A stretch of 64,000 bases of DNA from Paenibacillus aceris (GTDB lineage Bacteria > Bacillota > Bacilli > Paenibacillales > NBRC-103111). Location of the stretch: contig NZ_JAGGKV010000003.1 of NCBI RefSeq assembly GCF_017874035.1, positions 248,001 through 312,000 of the forward strand, given 5' to 3'. Positions 42,655-52,084 of the stretch are shown one piece after another. Each line of letters begins with the position of its first letter. Position 1 is the stretch's first letter. The position numbers and the translations under genes were made by a program. The notes under the pieces are model-generated. The model did no database searches. It worked only from the letters and a program-made list of their open reading frames with translations, and was not told where the DNA came from.

Positions 42655-43422
42655 TTAATTTCCCAGCGCCATCACCGCGATGCCGCTGCGATCCAGCAGC
42701 TCGCGGATATCGCGCGCGAACGCCACGGCGTGCACACCGTCGCCGTGGATACAGATCGTGTCCGCGCGCATGCTCAGGTCCTCTCCCTCCTGGGAGAGGA
42801 CCTTCCCCTCGCGGACGAGCCGCACTACCTGCGCCGCCGCATCTGCGGCGCTCTCCAGCAGCGCCCCGGGCTGATCCCGGGGCGTTAAAGCGCCGTCCCG
42901 CCGGTAGGTGCGGTCCGCGAACGCTTCGCTCGCGGTCCGCAGCCCCGCGGCGGCGCCCGCCCGCAGCAGCTCGCTGCCGGGCGGACCGAACAGCGTCAGC
43001 TCCGCGCTGACGCTGCGTGTCGCAGCCGCAATGGCCGCGGCGAGATCATGGCGCTTCGCGGCCATGTGATAGAGCGCGCCATGCGGCTTGACGTGCTGCA
43101 GGCGTCCGCCTTCGGCGTGGACGAACGCCTGCAGCGCCCCGAGCTGGTACAACGTCAGCTCGTAAGCCTCAGCCGGCGTGATGGCCATCTCGCGCCGGCC
43201 GAAGCCCTGCAGATCGGGAAGGCCCGGATGGGCCCCGATCGCGACGCCCTTGCGCAAGCACAGCTGCACCGTGCTGCGCATGGTGGCCGCATCGCCTGCG
43301 TGGAATCCGCAGGCGATGTTGGCGGAGCTGACGAAGTCCAGCAGCTCCGCGTCGCGTCCCAGGCGGTAGGCGCCGAAGCCTTCGCCCATATCGCAATTCA
43401 AATCTATACGCAGCAAGCTCAC
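42655..43422 (-). CDS. pxpA: 5-oxoprolinase subunit A
   Basis: LamB/YcsF-family protein of 255 residues, part of the ATP-dependent PxpABC 5-oxoprolinase that opens 5-oxoproline to glutamate. The opening IDLNCDMGEGFG and the SANIACGFHAGD segment (about 33-44), followed by HPGLPDLQGFGRR, are diagnostic. The gene is much more GC-rich (close to two thirds or more by eye) than its neighbours and ranks arginine- and alanine-rich, suggesting separate acquisition or strong codon bias. It lies 80 bases after pxpC on the same strand. The start is ATG 43422. Confidence 0.94.
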   Translation of the reverse strand: MSLLRIDLNCDMGEGFGAYRLGRDAELLDFVSSANIACGFHAGDAATMRSTVQLCLRKGVAIGAHPGLPDLQGFGRREMAITPAEAYELTLYQLGALQAFVHAEGGRLQHVKPHGALYHMAAKRHDLAAAIAAATRSVSAELTLFGPPGSELLRAGAAAGLRTASEAFADRTYRRDGALTPRDQPGALLESAADAAAQVVRLVREGKVLSQEGEDLSMRADTICIHGDGVHAVAFARDIRELLDRSGIAVMALGN

Positions 43423-43502
43423 TTGCCTATCCCCTTCCGTGACTCCAACGACCTTTTTTGAGTTTATCGTTTGTCATATTTTTTGATCCTCTGGTTTTCT
43501 TT

Positions 43503-44489
43503 TCAGCTATGATCTTGATACCAAGCCTGCATGCCTGCTTCTAAAAGCCGCATATCCATTGCCTGCAGCAAAAGCTGCCCCTGCGCCTCTCTCAGGCTCA
43601 CCTCACGGAAACGAAGCTTGCCTCCGGGTTTCACTTGAGCAATTATCGGTAGATGCGCCGTGATCACATGCGCAATTCGAGGATAACCTCCTGTTGTTTG
43701 GCAGTCGGAAAGCAAAAGAATAGGCTGACCGTTCGGCGGTACTTGAATCGTCCCTGGCACAACCGCTTCCGAGATCATCTCATAGGCAGTCCCGCCTTGC
43801 CTGACAAGGGGCTCCCCTTCTAAGCGATATCCCATCCGGTCTGACTGCGGAGTGACCTTATAGCTTTGTGTCAGAAAGCTGCGCTTCTGGGATTCCGTAA
43901 AATGGCCAGCCTCTTTGCCCCACACAACGCTTACAACCGGATTGTCTTCGTAGCTCGGGCGAATAAAAGCGCTCACAGCGGCAGAGGAAAACGGGCTTCC
44001 GGTGTTCACCGTTAATTTGCTCTCACTGCTTAGATTCAGTTCATCTCCGGCTTGAAGCGCTCTTCCTTCATAACCGCCTATTCCCGCTCGTAAATAAGTG
44101 CTTTTACTGCCCATGCTGACATTGGATGCGAAGCCCCCATGCACCGCTAAATAGGCTCTGCAGCCCTTCACCGCGTAGCTTATGTTCAGATGTTCGCCTT
44201 TGCGGATGAGAAAAGGCCGCCACAGAGGCACTTTTCTTCCCTCCACATCAGCCGCCATATCGGCTCCGCACAGCGCCAACAGCATATCCATCTGCGCAAC
44301 CATACGAGGTCCGTGCAGCGTTATTTCTAAGACTGCAGCGTCCGCCGTATTCCCTACAAGAATATTAGCGGTCCGATGGGCAAAAAAGTCCATAGGACCT
44401 GAGACAATCACGCCATATTTACGGTATCCATAGCGTCCCTCATCCTGCAAGGTCGATAATAATCCCGGCTTGATGATTTTAAAGCCCAT
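43503..44489 (-). CDS. pxpC: 5-oxoprolinase subunit C (KipA-like)
   Basis: Biotin-dependent carboxyltransferase-like subunit (KipA family), about 328 residues. Signatures include KIIKPGLLSTLQDEGRYGYRK (partial), GVIVSGPMD near the N-terminus, and GYRLEGEPL and QPILLLSDCQTTGGYPRI toward the end. The start at ATG 44489 has AAAGGAA upstream and overlaps the end of pxpB by 11 bases. The longer frame would start in pxpB without a site. It works with PxpA and PxpB. Confidence 0.93.
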   Translation of the reverse strand: MGFKIIKPGLLSTLQDEGRYGYRKYGVIVSGPMDFFAHRTANILVGNTADAAVLEITLHGPRMVAQMDMLLALCGADMAADVEGRKVPLWRPFLIRKGEHLNISYAVKGCRAYLAVHGGFASNVSMGSKSTYLRAGIGGYEGRALQAGDELNLSSESKLTVNTGSPFSSAAVSAFIRPSYEDNPVVSVVWGKEAGHFTESQKRSFLTQSYKVTPQSDRMGYRLEGEPLVRQGGTAYEMISEAVVPGTIQVPPNGQPILLLSDCQTTGGYPRIAHVITAHLPIIAQVKPGGKLRFREVSLREAQGQLLLQAMDMRLLEAGMQAWYQDHS

Positions 44490-45267
44490 GTCCTTGATTC
44501 CTTTCAGCGATAAAATGGAATTGCTCCGGCGTGATGGAGACAAATTTCACTCGATCACCTGCTCGGAGTAAAGACGGCGGGTCGGAATCCGGCCGAAACA
44601 AAGCGATCGGCGTTCGCCCGATCAAGTTCCATCCGCCTGGCGTTTCAAACGGATAAATGCCGGTTTGCGCGCCGCCAATCCCTACTGATCCGGCAGGAAT
44701 ACGGGGCCGGGGCACCGATTTCCTTGGCGTGACTAGCCTTTCATCCATGCCTCCCATATAGGGAAAGCCTGGTGCAAAACCAATCATATAGACCGGATAA
44801 ATTTGTGCGGTGTGCCGCGATACGATCTCTTCAACGGTCATATGGTGGTAAGCCGCTACATCCGCCAGATCGGGGCCGAACTCCCCGCCGTAACAAACGG
44901 GAATTTCGACGGGGGCGACAGCTTGGCCGGATTGGCTATGATTTTCGAGTTCAAAGCCCTCTAAACAGTGTTGAATATGTTGAATAACTTTGTCGTAAGG
45001 CAGCAGATAGTTTTCTTCAAATAAATACTTAATCTTGCGGATGACCTCCGCTTCTGAAAAGTGCTGATATACCGCGACGCTGTCATAATAAATCGTTATT
45101 GTTGTATAAGCGGTTACCATTTCTGTGAAGCCGGCAAAAGGATGCTTCTCCAGGTAGGCTGTTACCTGCCTCACCAGATCAAGTGTGGACGGCTCTATGC
45201 TCGAACCTAGCGTAAGCACAATCGCCGAATCTCCGAGGTGATGGCAATCGTAATGGAGCTTAGTCAT
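44479..45267 (-). CDS. pxpB: 5-oxoprolinase subunit B (KipI-like)
   Basis: About 262 residues of the allophanate-hydrolase subunit 1 / KipI family. The conserved core IGFAPGFPYMGGMDERLVTPR (partial) and PAGSVGIGGAQTGIYPFETPGGWNLIGRTP are clear. In B. subtilis KipI also inhibits the sporulation kinase KinA, but the pxp context points to 5-oxoprolinase. The ATG at 45267 overlaps the esterase stop (ATGA), so all four genes form one coupled operon. Confidence 0.93.
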   Translation of the reverse strand: MTKLHYDCHHLGDSAIVLTLGSSIEPSTLDLVRQVTAYLEKHPFAGFTEMVTAYTTITIYYDSVAVYQHFSEAEVIRKIKYLFEENYLLPYDKVIQHIQHCLEGFELENHSQSGQAVAPVEIPVCYGGEFGPDLADVAAYHHMTVEEIVSRHTAQIYPVYMIGFAPGFPYMGGMDERLVTPRKSVPRPRIPAGSVGIGGAQTGIYPFETPGGWNLIGRTPIALFRPDSDPPSLLRAGDRVKFVSITPEQFHFIAERNQGHGL

Positions 45268-46070
45268 GCGAACTGCTGCTTCTTCAGCCAATTTGCGCAG
45301 AGCTCCGGCCATAGATAAGCCTCGCCATGATCAACAGCCATCCCGATTCCATGGCGACCACTCTCAAAAATGTGCAAATCATACGGCACCTTATGGCGGC
45401 TTAGCGCTCCTGCGAACAGCAGGCTATTCTCAACAGGCACGGCCGCATCGTCTGCGGTATGCCACAGGAAGGTCGGCGGCGTGTCATCTGTGACCTGTTT
45501 TTCGGTGGATAACAGGGTAACCAACTGCTCATCCGGTGCCTCGCCCAGCAAATTACGTTTGGAACCCACATGTCCATACTCGTAGAAGGATATGACCGGA
45601 TAACAAAGGATTAGAGCATCTGGACGGCTGCTCTGTCTCTCGATAAGATCGGCTGAATCTTGGTTCCCTGAATCGTAAAGTGTACCCGCCGAGGAAGCCA
45701 AATGTCCGCCTGCCGAAAAGCCAAGAATGCCCACTCGGTTCGGATCAATGCCCCATTGCTCCGCATGATGTCTTACCGTTCGAATTGCTCGTTGAGCATC
45801 TTGGAGCGGAACCGGATGTTCGTATGGAGCTACCCGGTAGTTTAAAACAAAAGCGGAAATACCCAATCCATTGAGCCACTTTGCAACGGGCTCCCCTTCG
45901 TGGGGCGCACGCCTAGCGTAGCCGCCGCCGGGACATACTATAACTGCAGAGCTCAAGCCTTCGCTTGCTACAGGATACAAGGTCAAGCTCGGACATCCTT
46001 GGTTTTCCTCACCGATGCTATCCTTGGATGCTCCGGGCCATAATTCAATCGTGGTTGCAGCAGTACTCAA
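45264..46070 (-). CDS. Alpha/beta hydrolase (acetyl-esterase-like)
   Basis: A 268-residue serine hydrolase of the BD-FAE/acetylxylan-esterase type. The oxyanion segment CPGGGYARRAPHEGEPVA, nucleophile elbow GFSAGGH (Ser about residue 118), acid in HTADDAAVPVENS and the His in GRHGIG complete the triad. The start is TTG 46070, nine bases after AAGGGGG. It is the first gene of the esterase-pxpBCA operon. A role in releasing pyroglutamyl or acyl substrates is an inference from this position only. Confidence 0.87.
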   Translation of the reverse strand: MSTAATTIELWPGASKDSIGEENQGCPSLTLYPVASEGLSSAVIVCPGGGYARRAPHEGEPVAKWLNGLGISAFVLNYRVAPYEHPVPLQDAQRAIRTVRHHAEQWGIDPNRVGILGFSAGGHLASSAGTLYDSGNQDSADLIERQSSRPDALILCYPVISFYEYGHVGSKRNLLGEAPDEQLVTLLSTEKQVTDDTPPTFLWHTADDAAVPVENSLLFAGALSRHKVPYDLHIFESGRHGIGMAVDHGEAYLWPELCANWLKKQQFA

Positions 46071-46303
46071 TTCAAAAAACCCCCTTCTTCAATGTCGTAC
46101 TACGCTAATCATATCGAATCAGCACCCAGTTCGCATAGGTAGGATTTTACAAAAAAAAGAAAGTGGTCAAAGATATTGTTGATACAACAGAAATCGCAAC
46201 TTAATCAAGAGTCTGCCCCTTGCTCATATCCCTCGACTGTAGTATCAATTTCCTGCAAAATAAGGGATCACAGTTCCCACTGGCACAATTTCGCCTATTA
46301 TCG

Positions 46304-46345
46304 CCAAAAAATTAAGGCGATACAGGATTAACCCTGCACCGCCTT
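46304..46345 (-). terminator. Terminator after the 5'-nucleotidase gene
   Basis: A 13-base-pair minus-strand stem AAGGCGGTGCAGG / CCTGTATCGCCTT (two G-U pairs) followed by AATTTTTT, right after the stop. Confidence 0.85.
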
Positions 46346-46352
46346 TGACTTA

Positions 46353-47960
46353 TCATTTTGGCTCAATATCCCAAATAACTTCCCAGTTCGCATTTACTGT
46401 AGCTTCAATCGTGCCTCGCTCCATAATATACCCGGCAAGCAGCTCCGCTACATCCGTCGGAATATCCTTGATGACCGGCTTATCCTGGAACATGGCATAA
46501 TTGCCCCCGCCCGCAGCCCGGTAATTATTCATCACCACGTCGTAGGACGCTCCAAGGTCGAGCGGTTTCCCCTCATAGTCGAGTTGTACGACCCGCTCGC
46601 CGATCGGACGAGAGATGTTCAATTTATACGTAATGCCTTCCCACATATCATAGTTGTAATGCTGCGGCTTCGGCTCTCTAAATTTGCTGCTGACCTGAAC
46701 TTCACCCTCAGGTGTAAGTTCAAAATACTCCGCAGACTGCTCCAACGCTTCCTTAATGTCTTGTCCGGAAATTCGAATTACTTTGAGCGTATTCGGATAA
46801 ATGTAGTTGGATACGATGTCTCTCATCGTAATATCGGAAGGAAAGCCCGGAGAAACGTTATCAAACAGCGCCGTATTCGATATGGACGCTCCGGACAACT
46901 CCATTTGCACTCGGTTGATGAACTCAATGAGGGCACTGTCTTGCAGACGCGTCTGCATGGGATCTTTCACTAGCATGTCGCCGGTGAGCTTACCGATAGG
47001 CTGATCCAGCCACTGCTGTGTTTTCTCTTCATATGCACTTACGAGTGCTATGAGTTTCTTGTCGGCTTCAACTCCCGCAACCGAGAGCAATTCCGAAGTT
47101 TTGTTGTCTATTCGCCATTTGCCATCAACCATAGAAAGCTCCAGCTTCACTTTCCCAAGAGTGACGCCTGCCGTTCCTGGTTGAACAATAGTGACGCCGC
47201 CAATGGCTTGTCCAGCAATGCTCCGGTGCTGATGCCCCGTTAGCAGCACATCCAACCCTTCGACTTCCATACAAAGCTGATAGCCTTGATTTTCCCCCGT
47301 CAAAGGTTCTGTCGGCTCGCCAGTCTCCAGATGTCTTTCGAAACCGCCATGATAAGCGATCACAACAACATCCGCCTGCTCTTCTTCCTTAAGCACCTTC
47401 ACCCATTTCCGGGCTGCGCAGGCGGCATCTACGAACTGCAAGCCTGCGATATGAGCGGGATTCTCCCAATTTGGAATATAAGGCGTTGTTAATCCCAGAA
47501 TGCCGATGCGCACGCCTTCAGGAAGTTGTTTAACGATGTAAGGCTTCCCTAAGAACGGCTCTCCGTTACCTGCATCAACGATGCTTGCGCATAACCAGGG
47601 AAATTCGGATTCCTTAACCGCTTTACCGAGCACTTCAAGGCCATAATTAAATTCATGGTTCCCGATGACAGCTGCATCATAGCCGATATAGTTGAGACCA
47701 AGCACCATCGGATCGATCGGCTCGTTATCCAGTCTGGCGTGATGATAAGCGAGAGGAGTTCCTTGGATGAGATCACCATTGTCGATTACAATCACATTGG
47801 TTTCCTTTTCCCGCTCATCTGCTATCAATGCAGCTACTTTGGCTAAACCTACATCGTTAGGCAAATTATTCGCGTAATGCAGAGGCATCATATTGCCATG
47901 TAAATCGCTTGTTTCCAGTATGGTTACTGTACATTTATGCACCTTACCAGGTTGAGTCAA
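46353..47960 (-). CDS. Metallophosphatase / 5'-nucleotidase family protein
   Basis: About 535 residues with an N-terminal calcineurin-like phosphoesterase domain and a C-terminal 5'-nucleotidase specificity domain (from about 330). Metal motifs seen are ETSDLHGN, DNGDLIQG, IGNHEFNYG, and GHQHRS. It resembles YfkN/CpdB-like enzymes acting on nucleotides or cyclic nucleotides. No signal peptide is visible in the frame, which is unusual because relatives are secreted, so it may be cytoplasmic. I take TTG 47960, eight bases after GGAG, over GTG 47969 inside that site. Confidence 0.88.
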   Translation of the reverse strand: MTQPGKVHKCTVTILETSDLHGNMMPLHYANNLPNDVGLAKVAALIADEREKETNVIVIDNGDLIQGTPLAYHHARLDNEPIDPMVLGLNYIGYDAAVIGNHEFNYGLEVLGKAVKESEFPWLCASIVDAGNGEPFLGKPYIVKQLPEGVRIGILGLTTPYIPNWENPAHIAGLQFVDAACAARKWVKVLKEEEQADVVVIAYHGGFERHLETGEPTEPLTGENQGYQLCMEVEGLDVLLTGHQHRSIAGQAIGGVTIVQPGTAGVTLGKVKLELSMVDGKWRIDNKTSELLSVAGVEADKKLIALVSAYEEKTQQWLDQPIGKLTGDMLVKDPMQTRLQDSALIEFINRVQMELSGASISNTALFDNVSPGFPSDITMRDIVSNYIYPNTLKVIRISGQDIKEALEQSAEYFELTPEGEVQVSSKFREPKPQHYNYDMWEGITYKLNISRPIGERVVQLDYEGKPLDLGASYDVVMNNYRAAGGGNYAMFQDKPVIKDIPTDVAELLAGYIMERGTIEATVNANWEVIWDIEPK

Positions 47961-48111
47961 GTTCCCCACTCCACAACTCTTATTTTGTTAATACATACAT
48001 ATCAATTGTCAGTTTAACAAATACTTCACACTATCTTCCATATCGTTTATGTTAATGTTATATTACATCTTAGATAAATAGCAAATTAAATTAAACGGAG
48101 GTCAAAAAGAA

Positions 48112-49077
48112 ATGAAAAAGTTAACAGTAATCTCCCTTTCCATGGTTGTTGCAGCAGGTTTACTTGCAGGCTGCGCAAAGAAAGAAACACCGGCTCCAGC
48201 AACTTCCGCTGGTGCAGCAGCTACGGCTTCTCCGGCAGCAGCAGCAGGATTTGTTCCAAAAGAACTTAAAGTTCAATTCGTTCCATCCCAAAATGCTGAG
48301 ACGCTTGAAGCGAAAGCAAAACCACTTGAAAAACTTCTCGGAGACAAGCTGGGTATCCCGGTTAAAGTTTCCGTTTCAACTGACTATAACGTTGTAATCG
48401 AAGCCATGGCTTCCAAACAAGTTGACGTAGGCTTCCTGCCTCCGAGCAACTACGTAGTTGCCCATGACACCCGCAAAGCGGCTGATCTGGTTGCGCAAGC
48501 GACACGTTTTGGTGTTGACGATGCAACAGGCCAACCAACCAAAGATCTCGTAAATTTCTATAAATCCGAAATCCTGGTTAAAGCAGATTCCCCTATTAAA
48601 TCCGTTGCTGATTTGAAAGGCAAAAAAATGGGCTGGCAGGGTGTTACATCCGCGGCCGGTTATGTTTACCCAGGACTTTTGTTGAAAAAAGCTGGTGTTG
48701 ATCCAGTGAAAGATGTAACAGGCGTACAATTCCAAGGACATGACAAAGCGGTTATCGCGCTTCTAAACGGTCAAGTTGATGCAGTAGGCGTATTCCAAGA
48801 TATTCGTACGAACATGATCAAAGATTACCCGGACATCTTTAAACAAACCAAAGTTCTAGCTTTCTCCGATAAAATCCCTAATGATACAATCGCTGTTCGC
48901 TCCGATATGGATGCTGCTTGGAAAAAGAAAATCCAAGACGCTTTCATTGCGATTGGTAATGACCCAGAAGGTCAAAAAGTAATTTTTGATGTTTACACAC
49001 ATAAAGGCTATGTTGTTGCCAATGATGCAGATTTCAATATCGTTCGTGACGCTAACAAAGAAATGGGCTTGAAATAA
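48112..49077 (+). CDS. phnD: PhnD-family phosphonate/phosphite ABC binding lipoprotein
   Basis: A 321-residue exported lipoprotein with lipobox LAGC (Cys21) and an Ala/Pro-rich linker (to about 42). The type II binding-protein fold follows, with PhnD-like features LKVQFVPSQNAETL, the EAMASKQVDVGFLPPSNYV segment and WQGVTSAAGYVYP. It should bind phosphonate, phosphite or a related anion for the phnCE-like transporter. That transporter lies on the opposite strand and converges on it, so it has separate expression. The ATG at 48112 has CGGAGG upstream. Confidence 0.92.
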   Translation: MKKLTVISLSMVVAAGLLAGCAKKETPAPATSAGAAATASPAAAAGFVPKELKVQFVPSQNAETLEAKAKPLEKLLGDKLGIPVKVSVSTDYNVVIEAMASKQVDVGFLPPSNYVVAHDTRKAADLVAQATRFGVDDATGQPTKDLVNFYKSEILVKADSPIKSVADLKGKKMGWQGVTSAAGYVYPGLLLKKAGVDPVKDVTGVQFQGHDKAVIALLNGQVDAVGVFQDIRTNMIKDYPDIFKQTKVLAFSDKIPNDTIAVRSDMDAAWKKKIQDAFIAIGNDPEGQKVIFDVYTHKGYVVANDADFNIVRDANKEMGLK

Positions 49078-49106
49078 TCCATAGCCACCCCTTTTTCTAA
49101 GCAAAA

Positions 49107-49147
49107 ACCTCTACATGAACTCTTTGGAGATCCTGTAGAGGTTTTTT
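49107..49147 (+). terminator. Terminator after phnD
   Basis: AACCTCTACA / TGTAGAGGTT stem with an 18-base loop, then TTTTTC. Confidence 0.85.
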
Positions 49148-49269
49148 CAATTCTAGCCTGTTTTACTATTGCATACTATGAGTGTGGCACGTCCGTGCAA
49201 TTTTTTTTTACTTTTGCATGACAAACGTTTACCTGGACTTGTCATATATCATAGTGGGGTGAAAAGTCG

Positions 49270-49518
49270 ATGTTCGAAAAGCTAATCAGCTGCAAAAGCG
49301 AAGTTTCCATCCGGTGCGGCCAAGATGAGATTAAAGGAATTATTACAAATTACTATTCAGCTTTTCGACTTTTGAAAATACGCAACATTTTGATTCCAAT
49401 TGAGCTGATCGAACAAATTGAAGTCTTGGAACCGCCAAGCAGCTCTGCCGGGTTATCATCCATTAGGCGTGGATCGCTTCGTTTAGTGGCTCAAGAGAAA
49501 GTTTCCAACCAGGTGTAA
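49270..49518 (+). CDS. Hypothetical protein, 82 residues
   Basis: I do not recognise a family with certainty. The first 60 residues look like a small beta-barrel (KSEVSIRCGQDEIKGIITNYYSAFRLLKIRNILIPIE), somewhat like Bacillus DUF2642/Sm-like spore proteins, with a Ser-rich tail. The ATG at 49270 follows GGGGTGAAAA. It stands alone between two terminators, between phnD and the phnE fusion gene, so it may have its own promoter. Confidence 0.6.
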   Translation: MFEKLISCKSEVSIRCGQDEIKGIITNYYSAFRLLKIRNILIPIELIEQIEVLEPPSSSAGLSSIRRGSLRLVAQEKVSNQV

Positions 49519-49539
49519 TAGATTTGCCTACATAACAAA

Positions 49540-49571
49540 ACAGACGCCGCAGATGCGGCGTCTGTTTCTTT
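49540..49571. terminator. Bidirectional terminator between convergent genes
   Basis: AGACGCCGC / GCGGCGTCT stem with a four-base loop. T runs follow on both strands (GTTTCTTTT and GTTTTGTT). It would end both the 49270 gene and phnE. Confidence 0.85.
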
Positions 49572-51145
49572 TATACGATGCGTTTACGAAGCGTCCCCGA
49601 GATGTAGTCAATGATAGAGACAGTAATGATAATCCCAATGAGGATGATGCCCACACGCGGCCATTGCCTTGCATTAAGGGCGAAAATCAGCGGCGTACCA
49701 ATCCCACCTGCACCAATGACACCAAGAAGCGTAGCTGAACGAACGTTAATCTCAAAGCGATATAAGGTGTACGAAATGAAATCAGGAATAACCTGAGGCA
49801 CGACGGCAAAGGCCATCCGCTGCCAAATGTTCGCACCAACAGCGTTCATCGCCTCTGTAGGCCCCATATCCATATTTTCGATTGCTTCCGCATAAAGCTT
49901 TCCGAGCATCCCTACAGAGTGTAATCCTAGTGCCATAACCCCGGCATAGGCGTTAGGCCCAACAGCTTTAATGAAGATCAAAGCCATAATAATTTCAGGA
50001 ATGGTTCGAACAACGCTCAAAAACAATTTCCCTGTCCCCGAAACGGCGCGGAACCGGCTCATATTTGCTGCAGCCCAGAAGGCGAACGGCAAACACACAA
50101 TCGCCGAAACGAAGTTACCTAAATACGAAATCGATAACGTTTCAAGCAAGGAGCGGAGCAAATCTTCGCCGTCGGGAATATAGACATAGGCCCAATCCGG
50201 ATGAAACAAACCTGAAATCATCGCTTTTGTCAAAATCCAAGTCGTCGGCTGGAAGCCCGTCAGCTCCAGACCTGTCAACGACCAGATGAACAAAGCGATA
50301 ACAGCAACCCATCCCACGATTTTGAGCGTACGTGCACGGGATACTGACATAGGCTTCGCGCTGCCTTTCAGCAGGTAGGAACGGAAACGTGTACTTACCA
50401 AATCGATAATGACAACAACTAGCAAGGTGTAGATAACAATCGCACAGGACTGATCGTAACGGAACAGATCCAGGGTGTTTTTGAGCAGCAAGCCAATACC
50501 GCCGGCTCCAACCAATCCAAGAATGGCAGATGCGCGGATACTGACCTCAAACGTATACAGGAAATGAGCCAGATACGTGGGAGCTACTTGCGGAAGGACA
50601 CCGAAACGAATCAACTTCAGCTTGTTGGCGCCGACGGCAGTCATCGCTTCCAGCGGACCAGGGTCAATCGCTTCCGTTGATTCATATGAAAGTTTAGATA
50701 AAATGCCGAACGTAAAGAAAATCAGCGCAAGTGTACCTGCTGTTGGGCCAAAACCCACTAGCACCGCAAACAGTGCCGCATACAGCAGATCCGGAATCGT
50801 ACGGAGCAGGTTCATGATCAGCCTAGCCGGATAAAAAAGCCATGGCGACGTTGTTACGTTACGCGCTGCAAGAAGGGCCATCGGATAAGCGAAAATAGCT
50901 CCAACGGTTGTACCAATAATGGACATTTGGATGGTTTGCGCCATCGGCTTCCAAATATCCGCGAAAAATGCCCAATCCGGGGGAAACATTTCCCCAATGA
51001 ATTTGAAAATTTCCGGCGTACCCGTAACCAGCTTGGTAAGTGTCGCATCCGTCTGATAAATGCTCCCGATCAGGAAAAGCACCATGATGACGGCAGTAAG
51101 ATAAAGCTTCGTTTTAGGAGGTCTTTTGACGGTCGTCACACTCAT
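49571..51145 (-). CDS. phnE: Fused double phosphonate ABC permease (PhnE-PhnE)
   Basis: A 524-residue protein holding two complete PhnE-type permease modules. Each has a cytoplasmic EAA loop: [20 protein letters not shown] with [10 protein letters not shown] in the first half, and [19 protein letters not shown] with [10 protein letters not shown] in the second. It therefore supplies both membrane halves in one chain, where many species have two genes. The ATG at 51145 overlaps the phnC stop, but AGGAGGG touches it; the GTG six bases further in (51139) has better spacing. Confidence 0.92.
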   Translation of the reverse strand: MSVTTVKRPPKTKLYLTAVIMVLFLIGSIYQTDATLTKLVTGTPEIFKFIGEMFPPDWAFFADIWKPMAQTIQMSIIGTTVGAIFAYPMALLAARNVTTSPWLFYPARLIMNLLRTIPDLLYAALFAVLVGFGPTAGTLALIFFTFGILSKLSYESTEAIDPGPLEAMTAVGANKLKLIRFGVLPQVAPTYLAHFLYTFEVSIRASAILGLVGAGGIGLLLKNTLDLFRYDQSCAIVIYTLLVVVIIDLVSTRFRSYLLKGSAKPMSVSRARTLKIVGWVAVIALFIWSLTGLELTGFQPTTWILTKAMISGLFHPDWAYVYIPDGEDLLRSLLETLSISYLGNFVSAIVCLPFAFWAAANMSRFRAVSGTGKLFLSVVRTIPEIIMALIFIKAVGPNAYAGVMALGLHSVGMLGKLYAEAIENMDMGPTEAMNAVGANIWQRMAFAVVPQVIPDFISYTLYRFEINVRSATLLGVIGAGGIGTPLIFALNARQWPRVGIILIGIIITVSIIDYISGTLRKRIV

Positions 51146-51915
51146 CCCTCCTGCACCCCCAACAGCTCATCCTTCTTAATGGCACGGCCATAAATTTCGG
51201 AGAACACTTCATCCGTCGCTTCTGCAACAGGTCCGTCATAGACGACTTTGCCGGCGCGAAGTCCAATAATACGGGTTGCATATTCACGTGCAAGATCGAT
51301 AAAGTGAAGGTTAACAACCGTTGTGATACCCAGTTCCGTATTAATGCGTTTCAGGTCATCCATAACCTGTCTAGTTGTTAACGGATCCAGAGAGGCAACC
51401 GGTTCATCCGCCAAAATGATTTTGGCTTCTTGAGCAAGCGCCCTCGCGATGGAAACACGTTGTTGTTGACCGCCGGACAATTCATCGGCGCGTGAATAGG
51501 CTTTCTCCCGAATATTCACTCTTTCTAATGCTTTCAGGGAAAGCTCGATATCATGTTTTGGGAACAAGCCGAGAACGGTACGCAGAGTGGAATGATAACC
51601 TACACGTCCTGACAATACGTTGCGAAGCACGGTTGAACGCTTGACCAAATTAAATGTTTGGAAGATCATCCCGATATCTCTGCGCATTCGACGTAATTCA
51701 GCACCATTCGCCTTTGTGATGGATTTGCCATCTATTAATATTTCTCCGTCTGTCGTCTCATGTAAGCGATTGATGGAACGCAGCAAGGTCGATTTCCCGG
51801 CGCCTGAGAGACCAACGATCACAACGAATTCTCCTGGTTTAATGGTCAGGTTAATGTCGTTAAGACCCACAGTTCCGTTGGGATAGACCTTGGAAATATG
51901 CTTAAACTCAATCAT
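51142..51915 (-). CDS. phnC: Phosphonate ABC transporter ATP-binding protein
   Basis: About 257 residues. Walker [10 protein letters not shown], signature [10 protein letters not shown], Walker [14 protein letters not shown] and the H-loop region (VNLHFIDLA) are all present. PhnC-like features include [20 protein letters not shown]. The longest frame starts 37 codons upstream, but the ATG at 51915 follows AAAGTAGGA and matches the family start. It overlaps phnE. With phnD on the other strand the complete transporter is split between two transcription units. Confidence 0.92.
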   Translation of the reverse strand: MIEFKHISKVYPNGTVGLNDINLTIKPGEFVVIVGLSGAGKSTLLRSINRLHETTDGEILIDGKSITKANGAELRRMRRDIGMIFQTFNLVKRSTVLRNVLSGRVGYHSTLRTVLGLFPKHDIELSLKALERVNIREKAYSRADELSGGQQQRVSIARALAQEAKIILADEPVASLDPLTTRQVMDDLKRINTELGITTVVNLHFIDLAREYATRIIGLRAGKVVYDGPVAEATDEVFSEIYGRAIKKDELLGVQEG

Positions 51916-52032
51916 ATAAGTCCTACTTTCTTTAAATGGTATCAAAAGTTCAGACCAAATTAATTCAACGAATTTCGGCAAAATCCTTCTTTCTAGGATA
52001 ACCTTTAGAAAATATTCATATTCCATTGTTCA

Positions 52033-52068
52033 CCATAACAAAAAATGGCCCAGAAACTAGTTCTAAGG
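52033..52068 (-). terminator. Terminator after the NiCoT gene
   Basis: Minus-strand ATGGCC / GGCCAT stem with inner AGAA / TTCT pairing, followed by TTTTTTG. Confidence 0.75.
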
Positions 52069-52084
52069 CCATCCTTCTTATGAC

